In this document: piece by piece, positions 1-7,001 of the stretch
How positions within the stretch are numbered: position 1 is the stretch's first letter
Layout of the letters: the number at the start of each line of letters is the position of its first letter
Origin: an uncultured beta proteobacterium
Lineage (GTDB): Bacteria > Pseudomonadota > Gammaproteobacteria > Burkholderiales > Burkholderiaceae_B
NCBI GenBank assembly: GCA_903924715.1
Contig: CAIYCP010000405.1
Span: forward strand, 1-13,456
Length of the DNA stretch: 13,456 nucleotides
Direction: 5' to 3'
Made by a program: the position numbers and the translations under genes
Notes under the pieces: model-generated
What the model was told of the DNA's origin: nothing
Databases searched by the model: none
The model's input: the letters and a program-made list of their open reading frames with translations, nothing else

Positions 1-1
1 C

Positions 2-343
2 GCCAAGTGTTGCGAGCGCTATCTTGATCATTTTGATACAACCCCCGCCCCGAGTGCTGAGTATCTGATGCGCTCGCGCTACAGCGCTTTTGTACTTGAA
101 CGTGCTGATTACCTTCAAAACACCTGGCATCAAACAACGCGCCCGTTAGAGCTGACGTTTGAACAAGACGTGAAATGGCTTGGGCTCGACGTTCGTGCTT
201 ATCGCCTCATTGATCCTGAACATGCAGAAGTTGAGTTCGTCGCTTCGAGCCGTCTAAAAGGTCTTCCGACGCGATTGCACGAGCTCAGTCGCTTTGTACG
301 AGAAGACGGACGCTGGTTTTATGTTGATGGTGCGCTACGTTGA
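2..343 (+). CDS. YchJ-family protein (UPF0225), 5' truncated by the window edge
   Basis: The reading frame is open from base 2 to the stop at 341-343, so the gene begins upstream of the window. The visible protein starts AKCCERYLDHF and continues into LMRSRYSAFVL, an arrangement typical of YchJ-type proteins, where a cysteine-rich SEC-C zinc motif precedes the conserved MRSRYSA(F/Y) segment and an NTF2-like/DUF4440-like alpha+beta domain. The two adjacent cysteines at the edge are probably the end of the N-terminal SEC-C motif, which is otherwise missing here. About 113 residues are visible, against roughly 150 in the E. coli relative. The tail (GRWFYVDG) fits the usual C-terminus. The ATG at 68 is internal, not the start. 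The family's biochemical role is not established. It is convergent with the next gene, with 36 nt between stop codons and no clear terminator hairpin. Confidence 0.85.
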   Translation, partial: AKCCERYLDHFDTTPAPSAEYLMRSRYSAFVLERADYLQNTWHQTTRPLELTFEQDVKWLGLDVRAYRLIDPEHAEVEFVASSRLKGLPTRLHELSRFVREDGRWFYVDGALR

Positions 344-379
344 GGTGCGGGCAGCGCTGAGTATATGACCCGTATTTTT

Positions 380-1333
380 CTAGGGCGCAACCAAGTTATT
401 TTCACGAATCAAACGCGCCCAACTCTGCGAGTAGGCGCGCTCGCGCTGAGCGAGCACTTCAGACGACATGAATTCGACCGTTAAACCTAACGCCTGCAAG
501 CGCTCATGAACCTGAGGCTGAGCGATGGTTTTTGCAAGCGCGGTTGAATAACGCTCAATAATTGTTTGCGGGGTGCCGATCGGGGCAAAGATTCCGTAAT
601 ACGGTAAGTCTTCAAAACCCGGTAAGCCGAGTTCAGTCAAGGTTGGAACGTCGGGCAGCAGCGGCTGTCGCTGGCTGCCTAAGACGGCCACCATGCGCAC
701 CTTATTGGCTTTAATGTATTCAATAAAGTCGGGCACTGACGCCACGCCAGCAGAAATTTGGTTACCCAGCATATCGGTGAGCATCGGCGCGCTCCCACGA
801 TAGGGGATCGCTTGCAAGTCAAGTTTAGTGTGCGCAGCGATGGCTTTGACTAAAAATTCTGGGACCGAGGCGGGGGCTGGAACGCCGATTGCTCGCTTAG
901 CGGGCTCTTGCGTTTGCAACCAGTCAATGTACTGTTTAAAAGATGTGGCGGGCGAACCACCTGATACTGCCAGGCCGTTGGCGAATGAGGCAAAGCCTGC
1001 GACCGGAACAAAATCCTGCTGAGGCTGAAACCCTGGATTTTTGAGTACCAAAGGCAAGATTGAAATCGTATGATCGTGCGATAAAAAGAGTACCGAACCA
1101 TCTTTGGCTGCAGTCTTTAGCGCTTGAGCGGCGATCTGTCCGCCTGCACCGGCTTTGTTTTCAACAATGATGCTAAGCCCTAAGTTTTGACTAAGATGCT
1201 CGCCCAATAAACGCGCAATCGCGTCGGTGCCACCCCCCGCAGGAAATCCAACCATTAGGCGAATCGCGGCAGGCTGTGCCTGGGCGATCACTGTGCATAA
1301 AAGTAAGAATAAGCCGACGGTGAGGTGTTTCAT
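380..1333 (-). CDS. Bug/TctC-family periplasmic substrate-binding protein (copy 1)
   Basis: A 317-residue secreted solute-binding protein of the Bug (TctC-like) family, which captures small carboxylates or related compounds in the periplasm for tripartite tricarboxylate (TTT) transporters. Residues 1-19 form a signal peptide (Lys, hydrophobic LFLLL stretch, AQA before the likely cleavage site). The first ligand-loop signature PAGGGTDAIAR lies near residue 31, and VENKAGAGGQIAA follows at the usual distance. The later PDVPTLTELGLPGFE and FAPIGTPQ segments are also family hallmarks. The second ligand loop is unusual: LSHDHTISILP replaces the common G-N-x-x-T-x-x-x-N-P-x-L-Y type, suggesting a different ligand from the other two Bug proteins here. 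It lies 26 nt after the FKBP-type gene, so they may be co-transcribed. The start is preceded by only a weak purine stretch (GACGAGA). No TctA/TctB membrane genes are visible. Confidence 0.93.
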   Translation of the reverse strand: MKHLTVGLFLLLCTVIAQAQPAAIRLMVGFPAGGGTDAIARLLGEHLSQNLGLSIIVENKAGAGGQIAAQALKTAAKDGSVLFLSHDHTISILPLVLKNPGFQPQQDFVPVAGFASFANGLAVSGGSPATSFKQYIDWLQTQEPAKRAIGVPAPASVPEFLVKAIAAHTKLDLQAIPYRGSAPMLTDMLGNQISAGVASVPDFIEYIKANKVRMVAVLGSQRQPLLPDVPTLTELGLPGFEDLPYYGIFAPIGTPQTIIERYSTALAKTIAQPQVHERLQALGLTVEFMSSEVLAQRERAYSQSWARLIRENNLVAP

Positions 1334-1359
1334 TCTCGTCTTATGTTGAAGACGGCGCG

Positions 1360-1707
1360 TTATTCGACGCCGTGGAGTTCAACTTCAAAGACCAAGGTGG
1401 CATTAGGAGGAATCACACCACCCGCACCGCGTGCACCGTAGCCCATTTCAGGCGGGATGATCAGGGTGCGTTTGCCGCCAATCTTCATGCCGGCAACGCC
1501 CTCATCCCAACCCCGGATGACGTGGCCTGCGGCTAACGGAAAATCAAATAACTGGCCGCGATCAAGCGAACTGTCAAATTTTGCGCCTTTTTGATCTGCG
1601 GCTGAGGCATCAAAGAGCCAGCCGGTGTAATGGACAGAAACTTGTTTACCTGGCGTGGCTTCAGTACCAGTGCCCAGTGTCGTATCGATTTTTTGCAATT
1701 CAGTCAC
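1360..1707 (-). CDS. FKBP-type peptidyl-prolyl cis-trans isomerase, GTG start
   Basis: A small single-domain cytoplasmic FKBP of 115 residues that catalyses cis-trans isomerisation of Xaa-Pro bonds during protein folding. Pocket residues equivalent to those of FKBP12 are all visible: Y27 in VHYTGW, D45 in KFDSS, F54, V63 and I64 in AAGHVIRGWDEGV, W67, Y90 in PPEMGYGARG and F107 in LVFEVEL. There is no signal peptide and no extra chaperone domain, so it resembles the minimal FKBP12-like bacterial class. The start is GTG at 1707, supported by AAAAGG on the minus strand at 1717-1722 with a 9-nt spacer; no in-frame ATG gives a better N-terminus. A hairpin followed by a T-run sits just upstream in the presumed leader (see separate entry). 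Downstream it is followed closely by a Bug gene. Confidence 0.95.
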   Translation of the reverse strand: MTELQKIDTTLGTGTEATPGKQVSVHYTGWLFDASAADQKGAKFDSSLDRGQLFDFPLAAGHVIRGWDEGVAGMKIGGKRTLIIPPEMGYGARGAGGVIPPNATLVFEVELHGVE

Positions 1708-1716
1708 GTTTGGCTA

Positions 1717-1722
1717 CCTTTT
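1717..1722 (-). promoter_or_regulatory. Ribosome binding site of the FKBP gene
   Basis: AAAAGG on the minus strand, 9 nt before the GTG at 1707. It supports the non-ATG start. Confidence 0.6.
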
Positions 1723-1727
1723 GATAG

Positions 1728-1749
1728 AAAAAATGGGCATCAGGCCCAT
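1728..1749 (-). terminator. Hairpin plus T-run in the leader of the FKBP gene (terminator-like)
   Basis: On the minus strand ATGGGC (1749-1744) pairs with GCCCAT (1738-1733) around the 5-nt loop CTGAT, followed directly by a run of six T (1733-1728, the first being the last base of the stem). This has the form of an intrinsic terminator. It lies 20 nt upstream of the FKBP start, so it could be a leader attenuator or could stop antisense transcription coming from the NIPSNAP gene. The stem is short (6 bp), so confidence is moderate. Confidence 0.45.
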
Positions 1750-1828
1750 AAACAAGAAAACAGTATATTCCGGTTCGTGCAAGCTGAGTTCTGGTTATGA
1801 TCAGGCTTCAGAACTTTTTAAAAACCAC

Positions 1829-1833
1829 GGAGA
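1829..1833 (+). promoter_or_regulatory. Ribosome binding site fixing the NIPSNAP start
   Basis: GGAGA ends 7 nt before the ATG at 1841. It decides between this start and a longer in-frame ORF that begins at 1655 and would run antisense through the FKBP start region. Confidence 0.75.
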
Positions 1834-1840
1834 CAAGACC

Positions 1841-2167
1841 ATGATTTATGAACTTCGCGTTTATCACGCTGCCCCGGGCAAGTTGCCTGCCCTGATTGAA
1901 CGTTTTGCCAACCACACGGTGCCAATCTGGAAAAACCATGATTTTCGCCCAGTCGGTTTTTGGACCGTTGATATCGGTGAGAACACCAACGATTTTTATT
2001 ACATGCTTGAGTGGGACGATATGAATCATCGTGATCGTGCTTCAGCAACGTTTATGGCCGATCCCAAATGGTTAGCGGCTCGCGCAGCGTCTGAAAAAGA
2101 TGGCGCCTTGCTGGCTGGGGTGTCGCGCACTATTTTGAAGCCCACTGAGTTTTCGAAACTGAAATAA
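1841..2167 (+). CDS. NIPSNAP-family protein
   Basis: A 108-residue protein that opens with MIYELRVYHAAPGKLPAL and has IWKNHDFRPVGFWTVDIG and FYYMLEWDDMNHRDRA, the typical pattern of NIPSNAP domains, which adopt a dimeric alpha+beta barrel (ferredoxin-like) fold. It spans essentially one domain with no signal peptide. Biochemical roles of bacterial NIPSNAP proteins are largely unknown; small alpha+beta barrel proteins of this kind are often found beside catabolic genes. The start at 1841 is chosen because of a strong Shine-Dalgarno sequence and because the domain begins exactly there. The stop is 26 nt before the ATG of the racemase-like gene, which also has a strong ribosome binding site, so the two are probably an operon and may act in the same pathway. 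That functional link is inference. Confidence 0.9.
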   Translation: MIYELRVYHAAPGKLPALIERFANHTVPIWKNHDFRPVGFWTVDIGENTNDFYYMLEWDDMNHRDRASATFMADPKWLAARAASEKDGALLAGVSRTILKPTEFSKLK

Positions 2168-2193
2168 CCATCGTTTTCCTTCGGAGGTCATTC

Positions 2194-3285
2194 ATGACAA
2201 CCATTCGTTCACTGACCGCGCGCGCGGTCTTTGCGCCGATCAAGCGCCCCTTGAAAACGTCAACGGGTGCCGTTAGCCAGGCGCCAATGGTATTGATTGA
2301 TCTCACGACCTCTGAAGGGGCGGTGGGGCGCAGTTATTTATTTTGCGTCACGCCTCTGGCGCTCAAAGCGCAAGTCGCTTTGCTCGAAGATATGGCAAGC
2401 CTGTTGGTCGGGCAACCGCTTGTACCGTTTGAAATCGAACGTCTGCTGAATCAACGCTTTACGCTCTTAGGTGCGGTCGGTTTGGTAGGGATGTCCATCG
2501 CGGGTATCGATATGGCCGTATGGGATGCCCTGGCCATTCAGGCCAATCAACCGCTTGCTTGTTTGTTAGGTGGGCAACTCAAACCTATTACGGCATACAA
2601 CAGCTGTGGTTTGGGCTTGACGGGACAGCAGGCGGATTTAACTTCCTTAGCGCGTGAGGCCAACGAGTTGTTAGCGGGTGGCTTTTCAGCGATGAAATTG
2701 CGTCTTGGTTATGCGCAATTGAGTGACGATGTCGCCGCTGTGAGGGCGGTGAAAGGTGCTCTGCCTGAGGGTACGCAATTGATGACAGATTACAACCAGG
2801 GCTTGGATCCAAGCGAAGCAATTCGTCGTGGTCACGCGCTCGATGATTTAGGGTTGACTTGGATTGAAGAGCCGGTACGTGCAGATGATCATGCGGGCTG
2901 TGCACGCGTGGCGGCTGCACTGAAGACGCCTGTGCAAATTGGTGAAAACTATTGGGGCTCTCGCGATATGTCGCGAGCCATTGCTGCGCAGGCTAGCGAC
3001 TATGTCATGCCTGATTTAGAGCGTATTGGTGGGGTATCCGGCTGGCTGCGCGCTGCAGCGATTGCTGATGCAGCGGCGTTACCGATGTCGACGCATTTGT
3101 TTCCGGAAGTGAGCGCGCATTTAATGTGCGTCACGCCGACCGCACACTGGCTTGAATATGTGGATTGGGCCAATCCTATACTCAAGACTCCGCTTGAGAT
3201 CAGCGGGGGCCAGGCGGTGTTGCGCGCGGTGCCAGGTTCAGGCCTAGAGTGGGATGAGGTTCAGGTCAAAAAATACGCGTATTGA
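2194..3285 (+). CDS. Mandelate racemase-like enolase-superfamily enzyme with Lys-to-Arg change in the KxK motif
   Basis: A 363-residue cytoplasmic enzyme of the mandelate racemase/muconate lactonising family: N-terminal capping domain (about 1-125) followed by a (beta/alpha)7-beta barrel. It appears to align with Pseudomonas mandelate racemase through the barrel with a constant offset of +4. Metal ligands are D199 (MTDYNQ), E225 (WIEEP) and E251 (IGENYWG). The His-Asp pair is D274 (MPDLERIGG) and H301 (STHLFPEVSAH), and the oxyanion-stabilising glutamate is E321 (HWLEYVD). K168 matches Lys164, but the residue matching the catalytic base Lys166 is R170 (MKLRLGY). All members share abstraction of a proton alpha to a carboxylate with Mg2+; the actual reaction here (racemase, epimerase or dehydratase) is not determined. 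Start: ATG with GGAGG six nt upstream. It sits 26 nt after the NIPSNAP gene and ends exactly where the convergent Bug gene ends. Confidence 0.93.
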   Translation: MTTIRSLTARAVFAPIKRPLKTSTGAVSQAPMVLIDLTTSEGAVGRSYLFCVTPLALKAQVALLEDMASLLVGQPLVPFEIERLLNQRFTLLGAVGLVGMSIAGIDMAVWDALAIQANQPLACLLGGQLKPITAYNSCGLGLTGQQADLTSLAREANELLAGGFSAMKLRLGYAQLSDDVAAVRAVKGALPEGTQLMTDYNQGLDPSEAIRRGHALDDLGLTWIEEPVRADDHAGCARVAAALKTPVQIGENYWGSRDMSRAIAAQASDYVMPDLERIGGVSGWLRAAAIADAAALPMSTHLFPEVSAHLMCVTPTAHWLEYVDWANPILKTPLEISGGQAVLRAVPGSGLEWDEVQVKKYAY

Positions 3286-4284
3286 TTAATCGACTTTGAT
3301 CCCACTTGCTTTGATGACTTCGCCATAGCGTTTGCGATCGAAATTAATACGCGCTGTGAACTCTTCAGTAGTCATGATCAAGGGTGTAGCGCCTTGTTTA
3401 ATTAAAACGTCACGCGTGTCGTCTTGCGATAAGACTGCACGAATATCGGCGGCCACTTTACCGATAATGACGCTTGACGTGCCTGCAGGCGCCAACATCC
3501 CAATCCAAGAACCTGTATCAAAGCCCGGTACGCCGCTTTCTGCCACAGTGGGAAGCTCTGGTAGCGCCAGCGAGCGATTGGCACTGCTGACGGCGAGCCC
3601 GCGTAGTTTGCCTGAGCGAACCGCGCCACTTCCCTCGAGTACGGTTGCAAAGAGTAGATTCACATGGCCTGCCATTAAGTCTGCAACGGCAGGGCCGCCA
3701 CCCTTGTAGGGTACGTGCAATAAATCAATGCCCGCCGAACTCTTGAGAATTTCTGCGGCCAGGTGAGGCGCGCCGCCCGCACCAGAGCTGGCATAACTAA
3801 TTTTGCCGGGTTCGGCTTTTGCGGCAGTGATGAGTTCTTGTACCGACTTGAAAGGCAACGAGGGCGTCACCAACAACACAAGTGGCAACTCAGCAATCAT
3901 CGTGATGGGTTCAAAGGCCGTATCGGGGTTGTAAGGCAACTTGGCGTATAGCGCTGGGTTGACAGATTGTGTCCCCACGTTGCCCACAAGAAGGGTGTAG
4001 CCATCTGGTTTTGCCTTTGCGACAGCATCGGCACCTAACTGGCCTGCTGCGCCACCGCGATTTTCAACGACGATGGATTGCCCCCATTTCGCAGAAAGTT
4101 TTTGCGCGACGATGCGCGCGCCGATATCAGTACCCCCACCCGGTGGAAACGGCACGATGACGGTGACCGATCGGGTGGGATAGCTTTGGTCGTTATTGGT
4201 TTGCGCCAGCGTGCCACTTGAACCTAGTGCGAGCAGGATCAAACTAAGAGGAACGAGATTTTTTTTGAACCAGATTACAAACAT
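3286..4284 (-). CDS. Bug/TctC-family periplasmic substrate-binding protein (copy 2)
   Basis: A 332-residue secreted Bug-family receptor. Residues 1 to about 27 are a signal peptide (KK, then LVPLSLILLALG, then LAQ). After it comes the classical mature start YPTRSVTVIVPFPPGGGTD with the first ligand loop, then VENRGGAAGQLGA, and the canonical second ligand loop GNVGTQSVNPALY. Further family segments are LHVPYKGGGPAVADLMAGHV and ELPTVAESGVPGFD. This copy is the closest of the three to the textbook Bug pattern, so a small carboxylate ligand is likely. The start is well supported by GGAGG seven nt upstream on the minus strand. It is the last gene of the putative amidase-dioxygenase-Bug-CMD-Bug run, 85 nt after the CMD-like gene. 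Its stop codon abuts that of the racemase-like gene with no spacer. No cognate membrane subunits are visible. Confidence 0.95.
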   Translation of the reverse strand: MFVIWFKKNLVPLSLILLALGSSGTLAQTNNDQSYPTRSVTVIVPFPPGGGTDIGARIVAQKLSAKWGQSIVVENRGGAAGQLGADAVAKAKPDGYTLLVGNVGTQSVNPALYAKLPYNPDTAFEPITMIAELPLVLLVTPSLPFKSVQELITAAKAEPGKISYASSGAGGAPHLAAEILKSSAGIDLLHVPYKGGGPAVADLMAGHVNLLFATVLEGSGAVRSGKLRGLAVSSANRSLALPELPTVAESGVPGFDTGSWIGMLAPAGTSSVIIGKVAADIRAVLSQDDTRDVLIKQGATPLIMTTEEFTARINFDRKRYGEVIKASGIKVD

Positions 4285-4369
4285 GATGCGGCCTCCGCTG
4301 AATTTTTATTATTCTTGCTTTAAAACCGCGCGAACAACCTGAGGTGTGAAGCGCCCCAGGTGAACGCGT

Positions 4370-4951
4370 TTAGGCCGAGCGCGCTTTTTCAGGAAAGGGC
4401 CAGGGCTTACCGGGTGGAACTGGCTCTTCGCCTAAGCTTAGTAACATTGCAATGGTGACGTACGTGCCCGTCACGGCAATGATGTCAACAATCTGTTGCT
4501 CACCTAAGACCGCTTTGGCGCTATTAAAAAGTTCGTCACTGATTTCATGATCTCGCGTCATAGTCGTGCACAAATCATAGACAGCCGCTTCATCAGGCTG
4601 CATATTGCGCGGACGAATACCTGCTTTGATGTCATCAGCGACATGTGCAGGCAAGCCTTCACGCAGCGCGATCGGGTAGTGTGCATGCCACTCAACTTGC
4701 GAGGTCCAGATTTTTGCCTGAATCAAAATTGCCAACTCGCTTAAACGCATTGGTATGGATGAATTCCAGCGCAGGTAGTCGAGTAGCTTTTTCATGCGAT
4801 CTGCAAAAACAGGGCTTCGCAGCATGACGTTGTAAGGGCCGGCTAAGCCCACGCTTGAGATCTTCATGATATCGCCCGCTAAATCACGTGCTTCAGGCGC
4901 AACGGTATCTAGGGTCAGTTGTGTAAAACGTTTTGAAGTAAAGGTTGCCAT
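4370..4951 (-). CDS. Carboxymuconolactone decarboxylase (CMD)-family protein
   Basis: A 193-residue all-helical protein of the carboxymuconolactone decarboxylase/AhpD-like superfamily. The helical segment with MRLSELAILIQAKIW followed by TSQVEWHAHYPIALREGL (E87, H89, H91) matches the E-x-x-x-H type active-site helix of CMD proteins that lack the CxxC pair of AhpD. A role as a peroxidase is therefore less likely than lactone or acid chemistry, but the substrate cannot be read from sequence. The C-terminus (EPVPPGKPWPFP) carries a Pro-rich tail seen in this subgroup. The start at 4951 is preferred over an in-frame upstream codon at 4975 because GGAGA lies 4 nt upstream. It is flanked by two Bug genes in the same direction (79 and 85 nt gaps), consistent with membership in one catabolic operon. 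Confidence 0.88.
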   Translation of the reverse strand: MATFTSKRFTQLTLDTVAPEARDLAGDIMKISSVGLAGPYNVMLRSPVFADRMKKLLDYLRWNSSIPMRLSELAILIQAKIWTSQVEWHAHYPIALREGLPAHVADDIKAGIRPRNMQPDEAAVYDLCTTMTRDHEISDELFNSAKAVLGEQQIVDIIAVTGTYVTIAMLLSLGEEPVPPGKPWPFPEKARSA

Positions 4952-4955
4952 AAGG

Positions 4956-4960
4956 TCTCC
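4956..4960 (-). promoter_or_regulatory. Ribosome binding site fixing the CMD-family start
   Basis: GGAGA on the minus strand, 4 nt before the ATG at 4951. It favours the 193-residue product over the 201-residue alternative. Confidence 0.7.
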
Positions 4961-5030
4961 GTGTTGGTGGGTCAATCATAGGCTAAAAATATAGAGGGCG
5001 GTCGGCTGTTGCGTTTGACTGACTGCGTAC

Positions 5031-6008
5031 TTATTGGATGCTGGTCTTTGTGCGCTGCAAAAGATCTTTATATTGCTTCGTATCTTTAATCCAAAGTGCT
5101 CGCATCTCAGCCGGACTCGAGGTGCGAACCTCCATGCCTTGTGCTGCTAAGGTTTCGACGATTTTTGGTGCTCGCGCGGCCTTAAGAACGCTAGCGTTGA
5201 GTTGATCAATGATGGGTTGCGGCGTGCCGGTTGGCGCAATGACGCCCTGCCAAGTGTAGGCTTCGAAACCTACGAGCCCAGCTTCGGCAACGGTCGGGAT
5301 ATTGGGCGTCGCTTGGCTACGTTGACTGCCCGTGGTGGCTAGCAAACGTAGTCGACCTTCTTTGACATGATCCATGTTGCCCACCAATGAGGTGAACATC
5401 ATATCGACGCGGCCTGCAAGCAAATCAATGAGGGCAGGGCTTGCACCCTTGTACGCCACATGTACGATGTCAATGTTGGCTGCGACTCTGAAAGCCTCGC
5501 CGGCAAGGTGTTGGGCGGTGCCGTTGCTTGACGAGGCAAAGTTGATTTTTCCTGGATGTTGTTTGGCGTAGGTAATCAGCTTTTCAGTGCTGTCTAGTTG
5601 TGCCTGAGGCGCGACTAACAGACCAAGCGGCTGAATGGTGGTGAGCGCAATCGGTTCAAACTCTGTCACTGGATCATAGGTGGGCGTGTCATGCAGCAGT
5701 GGGGTAATCACAAACGCGTTCGTGCCAAAGAGCAGGGTATAGCCGTCAGCGGGCGCTTTGCGTAAGGCTTCAGTTGCTAACAAAGTACCGCCGCCTGCGC
5801 GATTTTCGACGATCACCGATTGCCCAAGCGCGACGGATAGTTCTTGCGCCAGCAAACGACCCACGATATCTGTAGCGCCGCCCGGTGTGTAGGCAATCAG
5901 TAGGCGGATGGCGCGCGTAGGGTATGAGGTCTGCGCTGCACAAGGCGTGACAAAGCATATTGCAACGAGGGCGAGACAGACGCGCCAAGCGATGTGTAAG
6001 CAGTTCAT
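5031..6008 (-). CDS. Bug/TctC-family periplasmic substrate-binding protein (copy 3)
   Basis: A 325-residue secreted Bug-family receptor. Residues 1-25 form the signal peptide (hydrophobic VCLALVAICFV, then PCAA before Gln). The mature part starts TSYPTRAIRLLIAYTPGGATDIVGR, with GGATD instead of the more common GGGTD. VENRAGGGTLLATEAL and the second loop FGTNAFVITPLLHD follow. VAYKGASPALIDLLAGRVD, PNIPTVAEAGLVGFE and APTGTPQPIIDQL are also family-typical. The altered ligand loops suggest a specificity distinct from the other two copies. It lies 40 nt after the dioxygenase gene and 79 nt before the CMD-like gene, in the same orientation. The start codon has no good Shine-Dalgarno sequence, so translation may depend on the upstream gene. 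The ligand is unknown, plausibly the substrate of the neighbouring amidase or dioxygenase. Confidence 0.94.
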   Translation of the reverse strand: MNCLHIAWRVCLALVAICFVTPCAAQTSYPTRAIRLLIAYTPGGATDIVGRLLAQELSVALGQSVIVENRAGGGTLLATEALRKAPADGYTLLFGTNAFVITPLLHDTPTYDPVTEFEPIALTTIQPLGLLVAPQAQLDSTEKLITYAKQHPGKINFASSSNGTAQHLAGEAFRVAANIDIVHVAYKGASPALIDLLAGRVDMMFTSLVGNMDHVKEGRLRLLATTGSQRSQATPNIPTVAEAGLVGFEAYTWQGVIAPTGTPQPIIDQLNASVLKAARAPKIVETLAAQGMEVRTSSPAEMRALWIKDTKQYKDLLQRTKTSIQ

Positions 6009-6048
6009 GGGTGATTAAAAATAAAACTTCAGCATGCGCAACCGCGTG

Positions 6049-6966
6049 TCAATGTGAGCCAGTATCCGCGTTGAACAGAATCGGCGCACCAGTGCCTGCA
6101 GCGCCATAAAAACGTGTAGCCATCACCTGACAACGTCTAATGTAGCGATGTTCATCTGGTCCGTAGTCGGCGACTGCCTGGTGCATGGTTCCAATGTTAT
6201 CCCACATGAGAAGTGAATCTTTTTTCCAGTGATAGGTATACAGATACTGATCTTTTAATTGCAGCTCAAATAAATAATTCAGAATCTCATCGCTTTCTTT
6301 TGGTGAGAGTTCATTGATCTTTATGGCATACCCTGGGTTCGCGTAAAGCAATTTTTCTTGGGTAATTGGATGCGTTAAAAATACAGGGTGTATGGCAGGC
6401 GGGCGCATACTTTTTTCTTTGTCACTAAGCGGTGGACGCGTGCTACCGGGCCGACTGCGCATCAGATCCCAGAATTTGTTGAAATCATGGGTAATTGTTT
6501 TATCGGCGAGTCGTGCTTTTAATTCTTCAGGGATATCTCTGTAAACTGCGCGCGTGTTACGAAATTGTGTTGCACCCAAGGGTTTACCATCGCGCTGTGG
6601 TATCACTGTGCCATGTAAAACGTTGGCGAAGGCAATGATGTTCGAATAAGACATGTCGGTATGCCAAGATTGACCGGCATCTTTTAGGCCAAGCGGTTTG
6701 TCGTCTTGCACCATATTCGACAAAATCATCACTTCAGGAAATCCCTCTGCCTGTGAACGACCCCCTGGGCTGATATACAGTTCGCCAAAACGCTGACTGA
6801 ATGATTTCAGTTGAGCGGTTGTGAGGGTTTGGTTAGCAAACTCTAGAACGCCGTGTTTACCCAACGCCTGTATTAACGTATCAACCTGCGTGTCGGTTAA
6901 CGCGATACTGAGGTCTAGGTCTTGTACTTGCGCGCCTAGTATTTCATCCGTCGGAATAAATTTCAT
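6049..6966 (-). CDS. TauD/TfdA-family Fe(II)/2-oxoglutarate-dependent dioxygenase
   Basis: A 305-residue cytoplasmic oxygenase that would couple decarboxylation of 2-oxoglutarate to hydroxylation of an organic substrate, often leading to its cleavage, as with taurine or aryloxyacetates. The iron-binding facial triad is visible: H102 and D104 in QSWHTDMSY and H262 in WDNIGTMHQAVADY. R274 and R278 in HRYIRRCQV occupy the positions that bind the 2-oxoglutarate carboxylate in TauD. Length fits the family (about 280-310). I chose the ATG at 6966; an in-frame TTG at 6981 would add five residues, and neither has a strong ribosome binding site. It sits 35 nt after the amidase gene and 40 nt before a Bug gene. 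Part of it (roughly 6200-6400) is visibly AT-richer than its neighbours. The substrate is not identifiable. Confidence 0.92.
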   Translation of the reverse strand: MKFIPTDEILGAQVQDLDLSIALTDTQVDTLIQALGKHGVLEFANQTLTTAQLKSFSQRFGELYISPGGRSQAEGFPEVMILSNMVQDDKPLGLKDAGQSWHTDMSYSNIIAFANVLHGTVIPQRDGKPLGATQFRNTRAVYRDIPEELKARLADKTITHDFNKFWDLMRSRPGSTRPPLSDKEKSMRPPAIHPVFLTHPITQEKLLYANPGYAIKINELSPKESDEILNYLFELQLKDQYLYTYHWKKDSLLMWDNIGTMHQAVADYGPDEHRYIRRCQVMATRFYGAAGTGAPILFNADTGSH

Positions 6967-7001
6967 GAGGCCTGGATCCAAGAGAATCGCGTGATATCAA
7001 C

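Noticed and set aside
1351..1372. ACGGCG/CGCCGT inverted repeat at the end of the FKBP gene as a terminator
   Set aside because: The stem is 6 bp with a 10-nt loop, overlaps the FKBP stop and has no T-run; the Bug gene starts 26 nt on, so read-through is likely.
1655..1840. Upstream extension of the NIPSNAP frame to an ATG at 1655
   Set aside because: The added 62 residues run antisense over the FKBP start and match nothing recognisable; a strong ribosome binding site and the domain start support 1841.
4370..4951. CMD-family gene as an AhpD-type alkyl hydroperoxidase
   Set aside because: No CxxC pair is present in the active-site helix; the EWHAH arrangement belongs to the cysteine-less branch.
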